A stretch of DNA of 64,000 nucleotides, taken from NCBI RefSeq assembly GCF_013112225.1, contig NZ_JABFHI010000001.1, positions 372,001 to 436,000 on the forward strand. Direction: 5' to 3'. The stretch is from Vreelandella azerica (lineage in GTDB: Bacteria > Pseudomonadota > Gammaproteobacteria > Pseudomonadales > Halomonadaceae). The notes under the pieces were generated by a model that worked only from the letters and a program-made list of their open reading frames with translations, was not told the DNA's origin and did no database searches. Below, piece by piece: positions 23,605-34,703 of this stretch. Position 1 is the stretch's first letter, and each line of letters starts with the position of its first letter. The translations under genes and the position numbers were made by a program.

Positions 23605-23875
23605 CGCGTGTCGTCAATACAGTATGAATATCTATTACACAATGAACAGGTTACTCAGCGAGGGCTGGCCAAGGTGTAGTTGGCTATTTAGAGGTCGCTA
23701 ATGGTCATCCAGTCGTAAAACGTATAAATAACAATGCACAATTGGTATGCGTTATGAGTAAGACGTCAGTTGGCTGGGGTTGGCCGAAGAGGTCGCGTAG
23801 GCTCGATCTCTTGGTGGCTTAACAGCTAACGATCTTCGTTTTGGCCGGTAATGGCCTTGGCAGTTGAGGTGATAA

Positions 23876-26800
23876 ATGCATTACATTGCGATTGAAGAGA
23901 GCCGACAGGATCTTCTTAAACAGTTAAAGGAACGGCTGGAATCGCGTCTGGAACCCGCTAGAGCGGCGGCGATTGATGCTTTTGCGCGGCAGTTTTATGC
24001 CACCGTGCCTGTCGAGGATCTCATTGACCGGCGGCTGGATGACCTTTACGGCGCCACCCTGTCCATCTGGCAGTTTCTTCAGCATCATGAACCAGAAAGT
24101 CCCAAAGTAGCCGTCTTCAATCCTGACTTTGAAGAGCATGGTTGGCAGTCGACCCACACCTTTGTGGCGGTGTTGCATGCGGATATGCCGTTTCTGGTCG
24201 ATTCGGTGCGTATCGAGCTTAACCGCCGTGGCTTGACGGTTCATGCGATTCAGAATGCTGTCCTCTCCGTGGAACGCGATGACCAATACCAGCTTAAGCG
24301 GTTGGTTTCGTCCCAGAATGACGACGCGCCTGACAGCCGCGAATCGCTGATTGTTATTGAAGTGGATCGCCATACTGACCGCGATGCCCTGGCGGTTATC
24401 GAGCAGAATCTTCATGACGTGCTGTGTGATGTGCGCACTGCAGTCAATGACTATGACGGCATGTGTGCGCGTACCCGTGAGGCCATTCAGGAGCTGGAAA
24501 AAGTCTGCCCGCCGCAGATCGACCCGGATGATCACGAAGAAGCCATCGCGTTTCTGGAGTGGTTGGTCAAAGATAATTTCACTTATCTGGGCTATGACGA
24601 ATACACCCTTCAAGACGGCGAACTGGTGCGCGACAACGACAGCGTTCTAGGCGTGTTCCGGCTGGACTATCCGCGCTACTGCGAACGCATCCGTACCGAG
24701 CAGGGCGTTGACGAGAACAACGATTACGTACTCGTGCCCCAGCTATTGTCGTTTGCCAAAAGTGCCCATCATTCCCGGGTTCATCGTCCCACCTATCCGG
24801 ATTACATAACGGTTGACCGCTACGACGATGACGGCAATGTGGTAGGCGAACGGCGCTTCTTCGGGCTGTTTACGGCCACCGTCTATAATGAATCACCGCG
24901 TAATATTCCGGTACTGCGCCGTAAACTCAAGGCGGTGATGGACATTGCCGGCTTCAACCCTCAAGGCCACAACGGCAAACAGTTGCTGCAAGTACTGGAA
25001 GTCTATCCGCGGGATGATCTGTTTCAGACCTCGACCGAGTCTCTGGCTGGCACCGCGCTGGGCATTCTCAATATTCGTGAACGCCGCCAGGTGCGCCTGT
25101 TTGTGCGCGCGGATGTGAGCGGCAAATTCTATTCCTGTCTGATTTTTGTCCCTCGGGATGTATTTTCCACCGACTTGCGCCAACGCATTCAGAACCTGCT
25201 ATGCGAAGAAATGGATGCGCATTTTGGTGACTTTAATACCTATCTGTCCGAGTCGGTGCTGGCGCGTATTCAGCTGATTCTGCGTTTCAACGGCGATAAG
25301 CCATGCAAGTTTGACCTGAAACGTATCGAACACAAGGTCTCGCAGCTGGCGCGCAGCTGGAAAGATGAGCTGCAGTCCGCCATGGTAGAGGGGTTTGGTG
25401 AAGAAAGTGCCAACCATCTGATGGAGCGCTTCAGCAGCGCTTTTTCTGCAAGCTACCGGGAAGACTTCAGCGCGCGCACCGGTGTCTTTGATATTCAGCA
25501 CCTGTTGGCACTGGATAATGGCGATGACCTGGCGCTGTCGCTCTATCGCCCGCTGGAAGAGCAGGGCGGTGGCCTTAACCTCAAGCTGTTCCATCGCGAA
25601 TCACAGATTCCGCTTTCAGATGTGCTGCCGATGATGGAAAACCTGGGGCTGCGGGTGATCGGCGAACGCCCTTATGAAATCAACGAGCCATCAGAGCGCT
25701 ACTGGATTCACGATTTTGAACTGGAACATAGTGGCGCCGACCTTAGCCTGAGCGAAATGCGTGTGGCGTTCACCGAAGCGTTCAAGCGGATTTGGGGCGG
25801 TGAAGCCGATAATGATGCCTTCAACCGGCTGATTATCGGTGCCAACCTGGACTGGCGTGAAGTGGCGATGCTGCGCGGCTATGCGCGTTACCTCAAGCAG
25901 ATTCGCTTTGGTATGTCGCAAAACTATATTGCTTCTACCCTGGCTAACTACCCGCATATTACCCGTGAGTTGGTGGAGTTGTTCCGTCTGCGCTTTGACC
26001 CGCTGTGCAAGGATCGCGACAGCAGTGCCTGTCTTGCACGTATTAATGAACACCTTGAGCAGGTCACCAGCCTCAATGATGACCAACTGGTGCGACGCTT
26101 TGTGGAACTGATTCAGGCGACCTTGCGTACCAACTACTACCAGCTGGGTGAGCAGGGGCGCTTCAAGGATTACATTGCCTACAAGCTGGAGCCTTCCAAG
26201 GTGACCGGTATGCCCAAGCCGCGTCCTGCCTATGAGATTTTCGTCTGTTCGCCCAGGGTGGAAGGTGTTCACCTGCGCGGCGGCAAGGTTGCCCGTGGCG
26301 GGCTGCGCTGGTCTGATCGCCGGGAAGACTTCCGCACCGAGGTGCTGGGGCTGGTCAAGGCGCAGCAGGTGAAAAACGCCGTGATTGTGCCGGTGGGTGC
26401 CAAAGGTGGCTTTGTCTGTAAGCGAATGCCCGAGAATGCTGACAGGGAAGCCGTGCAGAAAGAAGGTATTGCCTGTTACAAAACCTTTATTCGTGCCTTG
26501 CTGGATGTCACTGACAACCTCGTGGGCAGTGGCGTTGTGCCGCCAGACAATGTGGTACGTCATGATGACGATGATGCCTATCTGGTGGTGGCTGCCGATA
26601 AGGGAACGGCAACGTTTTCGGATATTGCCAACGAAATCTCGCTGGAATACGGGCATTGGCTGGGGGATGCATTTGCCTCCGGCGGCGCCAATGGTTATGA
26701 CCACAAGAAAATGGGCATTACCGCGCGGGGCGCCTGGGAATCTGTTGAGCGCCATTTCCGTAATCTGGGGCTGAACACTCAGCGCGAAAACTTCACTGTA

Positions 26801-28698
26801 GTCGGTGTTGGTGATATGGGCGGTGATGTGTTCGGTAACGGCATGCTGCTGTCTGAGCATATTCAGCTGGTGGGTGCCTTCAACCACCTGCATATCTTTG
26901 TTGACCCCAACCCGGATGCCGCGACGACCTTTGCTGAACGTCAGCGCCTGTTCAATATGCCCCGCTCCAGCTGGGAAGATTTTGACAAGTCGTTGATTTC
27001 TGCAGGGGTGGTATCTTCAGCCGGAGTGCAAAATCCATCAGCATCACGCCGCAGATGCAGGACGTCTTTGGCATCAGTGAATCCCAGATGGCTCCCAATG
27101 ACCTGATCCGTGCCATGCTTAAGGCACATGTAGACCTGTTCTGGAACGGCGGTATCGGCACTTATGTGAAGGGCTCGGAGGAAACCGACGCCGAAGTGGG
27201 CGATAAAGCTAACGATGCCTTGCGTATCAATGGCTGTGAGCTGAACTGCCGCGTTATCGGTGAGGGCGGTAACCTGGGCTTTACTCAGCTGGGCCGCATG
27301 GAGGCTGCCAATAAGGGCGTGCTGGTTTACACCGATTTCATTGATAACGCCGGTGGCGTGAATTGCTCTGACCACGAAGTCAATATCAAGATTCTGATTG
27401 ATGAAGTGGTCAAACGTGGTGATATGACCGAGAAGCAGCGTAATAAGCTGCTCGCCGATATGACCGATGAAGTGGCGGATCTGGTTATTCTCGACAACTA
27501 CCGTCAGACCCAGGCCCTGGATCTGTCGGCACTGATCTCCAAGCAGGGTATTGGCCCTTATCGTCGCTTTATCAGTGAGCTTGAGGCTGTTGGGCAGATT
27601 GACCGCGAGCTGGAGTTCCTGCCGCAGGATGACGTCCTGAAAGAGCGTTCAGGCAGCGGCGAGGGGATGAGTCTGCCGGAACTCTCAGTGTTGATCTCTT
27701 ACGCTAAGAGCACGCTGAAAGGCGACCTGATCGTCTCCGAGGTGCCGGATGACCCCTATATTCATCGTCATCTTGAGCGCCTCTTTCCGCAGCCGTTGGT
27801 GGATAACTATCTCACCGAAATGTACGAGCATCGCCTGAAGCGTGAAATTGTCGCGACTCAGGTCGCCAATGATCTGGTAGATCATATGGGCGTTGTCTTC
27901 GTTCGCCGCCTGATGGATTCCACCGGGGCTGGTCGCGCTGATATTGCTCGCGCCTACATCATTGCGCGTGACAGCTTTAATCTGCCCAGCCTGTGGGCGG
28001 AAATCGAAGCGCTGGACAACATCGTATCCAGCCAGGTGCAGTACGGGATGATGCTGGATTTGATGCGTATGGTGCGTCGCGCCACCCGTTGGTTCCTGCG
28101 TCAGCATCTGGGGCTTTCCACCCAGGATGCTGTGGAATACTTTGGCCCGCGCCTGGCGCAGCTGCAGGAAGGTATTGGTGAGCTGCTTAGCGGTGAGGAG
28201 CTGGATGCCTGGCAGCAGCGCCGTGAAGAGCTGCTTGAGGCAGGCGTGCCTGAAACCCTAGCAGGAAGCGTTGCTGCAGCGCCCAGCCTGTATGCGGGGC
28301 TGGGTATCATCCAGGCGGCACGCCATGTCAACGAAAAGCCCCAGCGCGTTGCCGAGGTGTTCTATGAAGTCGGCAGCCGCCTGGAACTGCCCTGGATGAT
28401 TCAGCAGGTCACCCGGTTGGATGTGCGTGATGCCTGGCAGGCCCAGGCGCGGGAAACTTTCCGTGATGATATCGACCGCCAGCAGCTGGCGCTGACAACC
28501 AGCGTGTTGAGGCTTGAAACCGGCAACCACGACGTGGACGAGCGGGTTGCACAATGGCTGGATCAGCATGCCGATCTTCATCGCCGCTGGTGCCGCCTGA
28601 TAGAGGAAGTGCGCAGCGGCAGTGAAAGCGGTTTTGCTCTCTTTGCCGTGGCCGTGCGTGAACTGGTGGACTTGGCTGAAAGTGATAGCGAAGCCTGA
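23876..28698 (+). CDS. gdhB: NAD-specific glutamate dehydrogenase, large (GDH180) type (frameshifted)
   Basis: An about 1607-residue enzyme of the ~180-kDa class found in Pseudomonas, Caulobacter and Streptomyces, which deaminates glutamate to 2-oxoglutarate. The long N-terminal regulatory part contains ACT-like segments (MPFLVDSVRIELNRRGL). The catalytic core has GGKVARGGLRWSDRREDFRTE (in parts) and the lysine motif VPVGAKGGF, then GVGDMGGDVFGNGML. The frame breaks at the G4 run 27005-27008; one more G restores ISAGGGIFSRSAKSISITPQM. The C-terminal helical domain ends at 28698. Terminator at 28726-28756. Confidence 0.94.
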
Positions 28699-28725
28699 TC
28701 TTATACGCATAAGTAGCTGAAATAA

Positions 28726-28756
28726 CGCCGTGTCCGGCTAGCTGGGCACGGCGTTT
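28726..28756 (+). terminator. Intrinsic terminator after gdhB
   Basis: CGCCGTGTCC (28726-28735) pairs with GGGCACGGCG (28744-28753), 8-nt loop, one mismatch, then TTT. Confidence 0.75.
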
Positions 28757-28855
28757 CTTGTTGTGGGGGTGCGGTCTGTCACACCAGCCTGCCGCTCTTG
28801 CCCGCTTTACGCTATAATGCTGGCCGCTTATTGCTGCCTGGCCAGAGGAACCACC

Positions 28856-29896
28856 ATGTACCACGTTATTCGCCCCGCGCTTTTTCGCCTTGACCCCGAA
28901 GCCTCACACACTCTGGCCATGGGCATGCTGGATACCTTGCATCGCCTGGGGGCGGCCAAGCGGCTGGCAGGGGCAAGGGTTAGTGACCCCATAGAGCTGA
29001 TGGGTTTGCGTTTTCCCAACCGGGTGGGGTTGGCGGCAGGGCTGGATAAAAATGCCGACCACCTTGATGCGCTGGGGGCGTTAGGTTTTGGCTTTATCGA
29101 AGTCGGCACTGTCACCCCCAAGGCACAACCGGGTAATCCGAAACCGCGTTTGTTCCGCCTTGCTGGGCATGATGCCATCATCAACCGCTTTGGTTTCAAT
29201 AACAAAGGGGTGGAGCATCTGGTCGAGCAGGTCAGGAAAAGCCGTTTTGACGGCATTATCGGCATCAATATCGGCAAGAATCTGAGCACGGCGGTCGAGG
29301 ATGCGCTGGCTGATTATCTGCTTTGCCTGGACGCTGTGCACGACGTGGCGGATTATATCGCAGTGAATATTTCCTCACCCAATACGCCGGGGCTTAGAAC
29401 CCTGCAGTTTGGCGAACAGCTGGATGCGCTGCTGGGGCCGATCAGAGCGCGCGCCACTGAGCTGGATGATGCCCGCCAGCAGCGTGTGCCGCTGCTGGTC
29501 AAAATTGCCCCAGATATGAATGAAGAGGAAATTGCCTTGGTGGCACAAAGCATAGAGCGCAATGGGCTTGATGGCGTGATTGCGACCAATACGACCATTG
29601 AGCGCCAGGCGGTAGAGGATGACCCGCAAAGCACAGAGGCCGGTGGGCTATCAGGTAAACCGGTGTTTGAAGCCTCCAACCGGGTTATCAGGCTATTGCG
29701 ACAGCATTTGCCTGCTATACCGATTATTGGGGTAGGAGGCATCGACAGCGGTGAGGCGGCTCGGCAGAAGCTGGAAGCGGGTGCAGATCTGGTACAGCTT
29801 TACTCCGGGCTTATCTATCAGGGGCCAGGCCTGATCAATGCATGCGCTTCTACGCTGGCAGTCATCAGTGCAGATAACAAAAAGCCTGCCGCGTAG
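28856..29896 (+). CDS. pyrD: Dihydroorotate dehydrogenase (quinone), class 2
   Basis: PyrD oxidises dihydroorotate to orotate, passing electrons through FMN to the quinone pool. 346 residues starting at the ATG at 28856, preceded by AGAGGAA. The N-terminal helical extension that sits on the membrane is present (MYHVIRPALFRLDPEASHTLA, shown to 20 residues or fewer per part), followed by GLAAGLDKNAD, GFGFIEVGTVTP, and the loop NISSPNTPGL with the class 2 catalytic serine. VPLLVKIAPD and GVGGIDSG bind FMN. Frame intact. Confidence 0.95.
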   Translation: MYHVIRPALFRLDPEASHTLAMGMLDTLHRLGAAKRLAGARVSDPIELMGLRFPNRVGLAAGLDKNADHLDALGALGFGFIEVGTVTPKAQPGNPKPRLFRLAGHDAIINRFGFNNKGVEHLVEQVRKSRFDGIIGINIGKNLSTAVEDALADYLLCLDAVHDVADYIAVNISSPNTPGLRTLQFGEQLDALLGPIRARATELDDARQQRVPLLVKIAPDMNEEEIALVAQSIERNGLDGVIATNTTIERQAVEDDPQSTEAGGLSGKPVFEASNRVIRLLRQHLPAIPIIGVGGIDSGEAARQKLEAGADLVQLYSGLIYQGPGLINACASTLAVISADNKKPAA

Positions 29897-29906
29897 GGGC
29901 AGGCTT
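29879..29906 (-). terminator. Intrinsic terminator of rmf (minus strand), overlapping the pyrD stop
   Basis: AAGCCTGCC (29882-29890) pairs with GGCAGGCTT (29898-29906), 7-nt loop that includes the pyrD TAG. Read on the minus strand it is followed by TTTTTG, so it fits rmf; on the plus strand there is no T tract. Confidence 0.8.
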
Positions 29907-29942
29907 CAGCTTCCATGATGACACGCTCAGCGTCTTACCGGT

Positions 29943-30152
29943 TCAGGTCATCACCATGGGGTTTTTGTGGATGCCGGAAACCCCCGTCATCCCGCTCCAC
30001 TGATCGCCGCGTCCTTCACGCCAACCACTCATCCAGTATTCTCGTAAATTGACATCCTGACTGGGGCAGTCATCCCGTGAGCGTCCTGTGACACCTGCTT
30101 TATAGCCGTGTACATAAGCCCGTTGAAAGCGATCACGTTTTTGTCTTTTCAT
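29943..30152 (-). CDS. rmf: Ribosome modulation factor Rmf
   Basis: RMF dimerises 70S ribosomes into 100S particles in stationary phase. The 69-residue product starts MKRQKRDRFQRAYVHGYKAG, followed by GRSRDDCP and W-GGWRE-like MSGWREGRGD, closely following E. coli RMF. It is about 14 residues longer than the 55-residue E. coli protein, the extra lying at the C-terminus. AGAGG precedes the ATG. In E. coli the gene is induced by ppGpp; no such signal can be read directly here. Confidence 0.92.
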   Translation of the reverse strand: MKRQKRDRFQRAYVHGYKAGVTGRSRDDCPSQDVNLREYWMSGWREGRGDQWSGMTGVSGIHKNPMVMT

Positions 30153-30557
30153 TGGCTAACCTCTTCTAATGAAAGCCTTTGATGAGAAATAGCAAAAAAC
30201 CGCCATTTCAGGAGCTGGCTGTTAGGGTGAGATAGGTCATGCTAATGATGTAAAGCACTCACGTGCTGAACGCAGCAAACCTGCATTTCTGAAACGTCAA
30301 CCCCAACGCCATATGGTTGTCGTGAATCAAAAAAGCGAGTCAAAAATTGGACCCTGACCCCCGACAACAAACGCATGCGTTATTCTGTAGCTACCCTTTT
30401 ATTGTTAGACCATAAGGCCAGGGTTTGTCGACCATTAAATTGTCATAAGAGCTACATGGAATTGACATAAATAGTAATATCAGCCTGGAAACGCCGCTGC
30501 CAGACGATGATCACCCCGCTTGATTCGCCATGATCAAGCGCCCAAGATTGAGTAATT
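30153..30557. other. 405-bp divergent intergenic region between rmf and rlmL
   Basis: No gene recognised on either strand. AT-rich stretches near 30,440-30,480 could hold the rlmL promoter: a perfect TTGACA lies at 30463-30468, but no -10 hexamer sits at the right spacing. The rmf promoter must lie in the left half. I see no structured RNA. Confidence 0.4.
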
Positions 30558-32793
30558 ATGACCGAGCAATATCAAAACGAAGCACTTGACCTGCTAGTGA
30601 CCTGCCCAAAAGGCATCGAGCAACTGCTGGAAGGAGAGCTGATTCAGCTGGGCGCTACGCCGGGTAAAACCACGGTGGCAGGTATTTATGTCAGCGCCAG
30701 CCTGGAGACGGCGTATCGCCTGTGTCTGTGGTCACGCTTGGCCAACCGGGTGATTGTCATTTTGCAGCGAGCGTCCATGGTGGATACCGCTGCCCAGCTG
30801 CTCAGCGCTGTCACTGTGGTGCCTTGGGCCGAGCATATCGCAGCAGGCAAAACCCTGGCGGTCGACTTCCATGGCCGCAGTGAGCATATCCGCCATACGC
30901 GCTTTGGCGCCCAGACGGTCAAGGATGGCGTGGTGGATGCCATGGCCCTGGCGGGCGCCGAGCGGCCACAGGTAGATACCAAGTCTCCTGATATGCGTCT
31001 TTACGCTCACCTGCACCGCAGCAACCTGACCCTGGGTATCGACCTGTCTGGGGAAAGCCTTCATCGGCGAGGGTATCGCCTGGATGTGGGGCATGCGCCC
31101 CTCAAGGAAAACCTTGCCGCTGCCTTGCTGGTGCGTGCGGGTTGGCAAGCCCGAGCCAAAGCCGGCGAGCCTTTGATTGACCCGCTATGCGGTGCTGGCA
31201 CCCTTTTGATTGAGGCGGCGCTGATGGCAGCGGATCAGGCGCCTAACCTGAACCGCCGACGCTTTGGGTTTCACGGTTGGGCGCATCACCAGCAAGCTAT
31301 CTGGGAAGAGCTACAGCGTGAAGCCCAGGCGCGGGCCAGCATTGGCCGCAAACGCTGCAAGAGTGCACTGTTCGGCTTTGACCAAAGCCCGGCGGCCTTA
31401 TCAGCGGCCAAGGCCAACGCTATGCGCGCAGGTATTCCGGCGCTGATCACCTTTCATGGTCAGGGGTTGCCCAGCTTGAACGCCCGGAAGGTCTGGCATC
31501 GGAATCAGGTCTGCTGATCACCAATCCGCCTTACGGCGAGCGGCTGGGGAGTTGCCAGAGCTGGTCGGCCTTTACGCGACCCTGGGTGAAAAAGCCAAAG
31601 CGCTGTTCCCCGGCTGGACGCTGGCTATGTTCACTGGTAATCCGGATCTTGGCCACCGGCTAGGGCTGAGAGCTCACAAGCAGTATGCGCTGAAAAATGG
31701 CCCGCTGGATGCCAAGCTGCTGTTAATGGAAATTGGCGCTGACACTGCGTATAAGACTTCCGCCCAGAGCGCTGACAACCATGCCGCGTCAACCTCAAAC
31801 GATACTCTCGCACAGGCGGCGGAAGATGCGCCACAGCAAGCATCGTCTGATAACGCCCAGATGTTCGCCAACCGGCTGAAAAAGAACCAGAAGCGCCTGA
31901 AGAAATGGCTCAAACAAAGCGGTGAAAGCTGCTATCGCTTGTACGATGCCGATATGCCGGAATTTGCCCTGGCTATTGATATCTACGCCGACCGGGTACA
32001 CGTTCAGGAATACATGCCGCCGCGCTCGGTGAATCCTGCTCAGGCCCAGAAGCGCCTGTTTGACGCCCTTGAAGTCCTGCCTCATACCTTGGAAGTGGAC
32101 GCCAGCCGGATTTATGTCAAGCAGCGCGAGCGGCAGGCCGGCAAGTCGCAATATCAAAAGCGTGATGCCAGCGGCGAGCGTTTCGAGGTGCAGGAAGGGC
32201 CTGCACGCCTATGGGTTAACCTACGTGACTATCTGGATACCGGGCTGTTTCTGGATCATCGTCCGGTGCGGCGTCTGCTGGGTGAGATGGCGCAGGGCAA
32301 ACGCTTTCTCAACCTGTTCTGTTATACGGCGTCAGCCACGGTTCATGCGGCCCTGGGTGGCGCCAGTGACAGCGTCAGTGTCGATATGTCCAATACCTAC
32401 CTGAGCTGGGCTCAGGATAACTTTGCCCTCAATGGGCTTGATCCTAGCCGTCACAGAGTCATACGTGATGACTGCTTCAAGTGGCTGGAAACGGCCAGCA
32501 CCCAGTTTGATCTTATTTTCATGGACCCGCCGACGTTTTCCAACTCGAAGAAAATGCGCGATACCCTGGATATTCAGCGTGATCATCCCCAGCTGGTGCG
32601 GTTGGCCATGGCGCGCCTGATGCCAGAGGGCACCCTGGTATTCTCCAACAATCAGCGGCGTTTCGAGCTGGATAGCACCTTGTGCGAAGAGTTCACGGTG
32701 GAGGATATTTCCGCCAAGACCTTTGATCCTGATTTTCAGCGCCGCCAAAACCTGCATCATGTCTTCCTGTTGCGTCACAAGGAGGCGGCATGA
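30558..32793 (+). CDS. rlmL: Bifunctional 23S rRNA methyltransferase RlmL/RlmK (two frameshifts)
   Basis: A fused enzyme: the N-terminal half (THUMP plus SAM domain) makes m2G2445, the C-terminal half makes m7G2069 of 23S rRNA (E. coli numbering). Seen: TCPKGIEQLLEGEL, DPLCGAGTLLIEAA, TNPPYGERLG; a Ser/Ala/Gln-rich interdomain linker near 31,750-31,860; then FLNLFCYTASATVHAA and DPPTFSNSKKM. About 745 codons. The frame breaks at two G4 runs, 31463-31466 and 31546-31549; one G added at each restores QGVAQLERPEGL and ERLGELPELVGLY. The last codons overlap the next gene by 4 bp. Confidence 0.94.
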
Positions 32794-33125
32794 TAGCGCT
32801 GACGCTTTACACAACCTTGGGGTGCCATCTGTGCGAGCAGCTGGAGGCTCTGGTGCGCCAGCTGGCCAACCAGGCAGTGGTGCTGACAGCGGTTGAGATC
32901 AGCAACGACGATACCTTGATGGCGCGCTATGCCCAGCGCATTCCCGTGCTGGCAGATGCCGAGGGCAAGGAGCTGGATAGAGGCTTTGATGTCGAGCGGC
33001 TAGCCGCCTGGCTTGAAGCGCGTGGCTGGCTCGACCAGGCAGCGCTTCAAGCGCTGATGTCGCCGCCTGAGCCAGAACCTGCCAAGCTTGCTTATACTCA
33101 CAATGGCCGCCGCTATCTTGGCTAG
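32790..33125 (+). CDS. Glutaredoxin-like protein (DUF836 family)
   Basis: A 111-residue thioredoxin-fold protein with the redox motif C-H-L-C near the N-terminus (TTLGCHLCEQLEAL) and the cis-proline segment RIPVLAD that packs against it. This is the short glutaredoxin-like DUF836 family. The C-terminal tail after residue 85 is rich in E and P. Its ATG overlaps the rlmL stop (ATGA), so the two are coupled; no functional link to rRNA methylation is known to me. Confidence 0.8.
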   Translation: MIALTLYTTLGCHLCEQLEALVRQLANQAVVLTAVEISNDDTLMARYAQRIPVLADAEGKELDRGFDVERLAAWLEARGWLDQAALQALMSPPEPEPAKLAYTHNGRRYLG

Positions 33126-33128
33126 AGG

Positions 33129-33410
33129 CTAGAGGGCATCCAGTAGTGAGAGCTGACGCATGGCTTCCTGGCCTTCCGGGGAGTCATCGTCCACATCCAG
33201 CACCTTGCGAAAGCCACGCGAGGACTGAATGGTGCTCTCGTCGTCCAACCACATCCGGGCCTGTTCGCGGCTTTCTGCCAATTGGTGTTTGAGTCCGCCA
33301 AACTGGGTGCCAATCTGCCCCCAGGCGCGGCTGAAAATCCAATCGCCAAACATATCCTGATGAATATGCACCAGCACATAGTCATGGTCGGTTTCCCAGC
33401 GTACGATCAC
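33129..33410 (-). CDS. WGR-like domain small protein
   Basis: A 93-residue protein whose first half has the spacing of a WGR domain: RWE-x-DHDYVLVHIHQDMFGDW, then SRAWGQIGTQFGGLKHQL, where W-G-x-I/V-G is the family mark. WGR domains occur in poly(ADP-ribose) polymerases and in many small bacterial proteins of unknown function, where they may bind nucleic acid. The second half is acidic. It lies tail to tail with the glutaredoxin-like gene, only 3 bp away, and divergent from pdxB. Confidence 0.6.
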   Translation of the reverse strand: MIVRWETDHDYVLVHIHQDMFGDWIFSRAWGQIGTQFGGLKHQLAESREQARMWLDDESTIQSSRGFRKVLDVDDDSPEGQEAMRQLSLLDAL

Positions 33411-33495
33411 ACCTTGTCCTCTTGTTTATTGCGCCTTGTCTGCCGGTGCCTTGCGCAGCCGAGCGCCCATTGTAAAGCCCAAGATGAAAAACGCT

Positions 33496-34644
33496 ATGAA
33501 ACTTGTCGTTGATGCCAATATCCCCGCCAGTGAGGCCTGCTTTGCTGAGTTTGGCGACGTGGTACGCCTGCCGGGCCGCGAGATTACCGCCCGGCATCTA
33601 AAGGATGCCGATGCCCTTGTGGTGCGCTCGGTGACCCAGGTCAATCAAGCTATGCTGGCAGATAGCCCGGTGCGCTTTGTGGGCACCTGCACCATAGGCA
33701 CTGACCATATTGATACCGCCTACCTGAAAGCGCGTGAGATTGCATTCGCCAGTGCTCCTGGGTGTAACGCCGAGGCGGTGGTGGATTATGTGCTGGCTAG
33801 CCTGTTAACCCTTGCTGAGCGCCAAGGGTGGTTATTAACCCAGCGCTGCGTGGGCGTTGTTGGCGTGGGTAACGTGGGCAGCCGCCTGCAGGCTCGTCTG
33901 CAGGCGTTAGGCGTCGAGGTATTATCTTGTGACCCGCCACGAGCGGCCCAGGAAGGCAGTGCAGGCTTTGAAGCGCTGCAAACGCTGATCAGCCGCTGTG
34001 ATGTGCTCTGCCTGCATACCCCGCTGGTCACGGAAGGCCCCCACAGGACGCGCCACCTGCTTAGCGCCTCAGAGATCAATGCGCTCAAACCAGGCAGCAT
34101 AGTGGTGAACGCCGGGCGCGGTGACTGTATGGATAGCGCTGCCCTGGCGGAACGCCTGACTCAGCAGGCGGATCTTACTGCTGTGCTCGACGTATGGGAA
34201 AACGAACCGGAGATTGATCCACAATTACATGCGTTAGCTACGCTGGCAACGCCCCATGTGGCGGGCTACAGCCTGGATGGCAAGCTGCGCGGCAGTCTGA
34301 TGATTCATCATGCTCTGGCTCAGCATCTGGGTCGCCAAAGCCCGCTGACGCTGGCCGATATCTGCCCGTCACCAGCGCTTGGCGAACTGACCTTGCAACA
34401 GGCCATACCCACTGAAGACGCCCTGCGGCTGTGCATGCGAGCGGTTTACGACCCGCGCCGTGATCACGACCGCTTGGCACGGGAGATGCAACACCAAGCG
34501 ATTGGCAACGCCTTTGATCGCTGCCGCGCTGATTACCCCTTACGGCGCGAGTTCGCCACCCTCAAGGTGCGCCTGGGCGATGACGCAACTTCGCTGGCCC
34601 CTGGTTTGCGTGCCGCTGGTTTTAATGTCCTGACCGAGGCTTAG
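33496..34644 (+). CDS. pdxB: 4-Phosphoerythronate dehydrogenase PdxB
   Basis: Second enzyme of the DXP-dependent pyridoxal phosphate pathway. About 382 residues: [43 protein letters not shown], then the Rossmann motif [37 protein letters not shown] and [13 protein letters not shown] with the catalytic arginine; the catalytic histidine is in PHVAGYS. A C-terminal dimerisation domain follows. The family start is MK-x-x-VD, so I use the ATG at 33496; an ATG at 33484 is also possible, and neither has a strong ribosome binding site. Confidence 0.93.
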   Translation: MKLVVDANIPASEACFAEFGDVVRLPGREITARHLKDADALVVRSVTQVNQAMLADSPVRFVGTCTIGTDHIDTAYLKAREIAFASAPGCNAEAVVDYVLASLLTLAERQGWLLTQRCVGVVGVGNVGSRLQARLQALGVEVLSCDPPRAAQEGSAGFEALQTLISRCDVLCLHTPLVTEGPHRTRHLLSASEINALKPGSIVVNAGRGDCMDSAALAERLTQQADLTAVLDVWENEPEIDPQLHALATLATPHVAGYSLDGKLRGSLMIHHALAQHLGRQSPLTLADICPSPALGELTLQQAIPTEDALRLCMRAVYDPRRDHDRLAREMQHQAIGNAFDRCRADYPLRREFATLKVRLGDDATSLAPGLRAAGFNVLTEA

Positions 34645-34648
34645 CCAT

Positions 34649-34675
34649 AAAAACGCCCACCTCAATGGGTGGGCG
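34649..34675 (-). terminator. Intrinsic terminator of htpX (minus strand)
   Basis: CGCCCACC (34654-34661) pairs with GGTGGGCG (34668-34675), 6-nt loop; on the minus strand it is followed by TTTTT (complement of 34649-34653). It lies between the convergent pdxB and htpX. Confidence 0.8.
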
Positions 34676-34703
34676 CTGTTGTGACGTCATGCAGAAGCAT
34701 GAA

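Noticed and set aside
25691..26893. A 400-codon antisense open frame inside gdhB
   Set aside because: Same reason: it lies opposite well-conserved gdhB sequence and resembles no family.
30463..30468. TTGACA as the rlmL -35 box
   Set aside because: Nothing close to a -10 at the right spacing (TGGAAA only).
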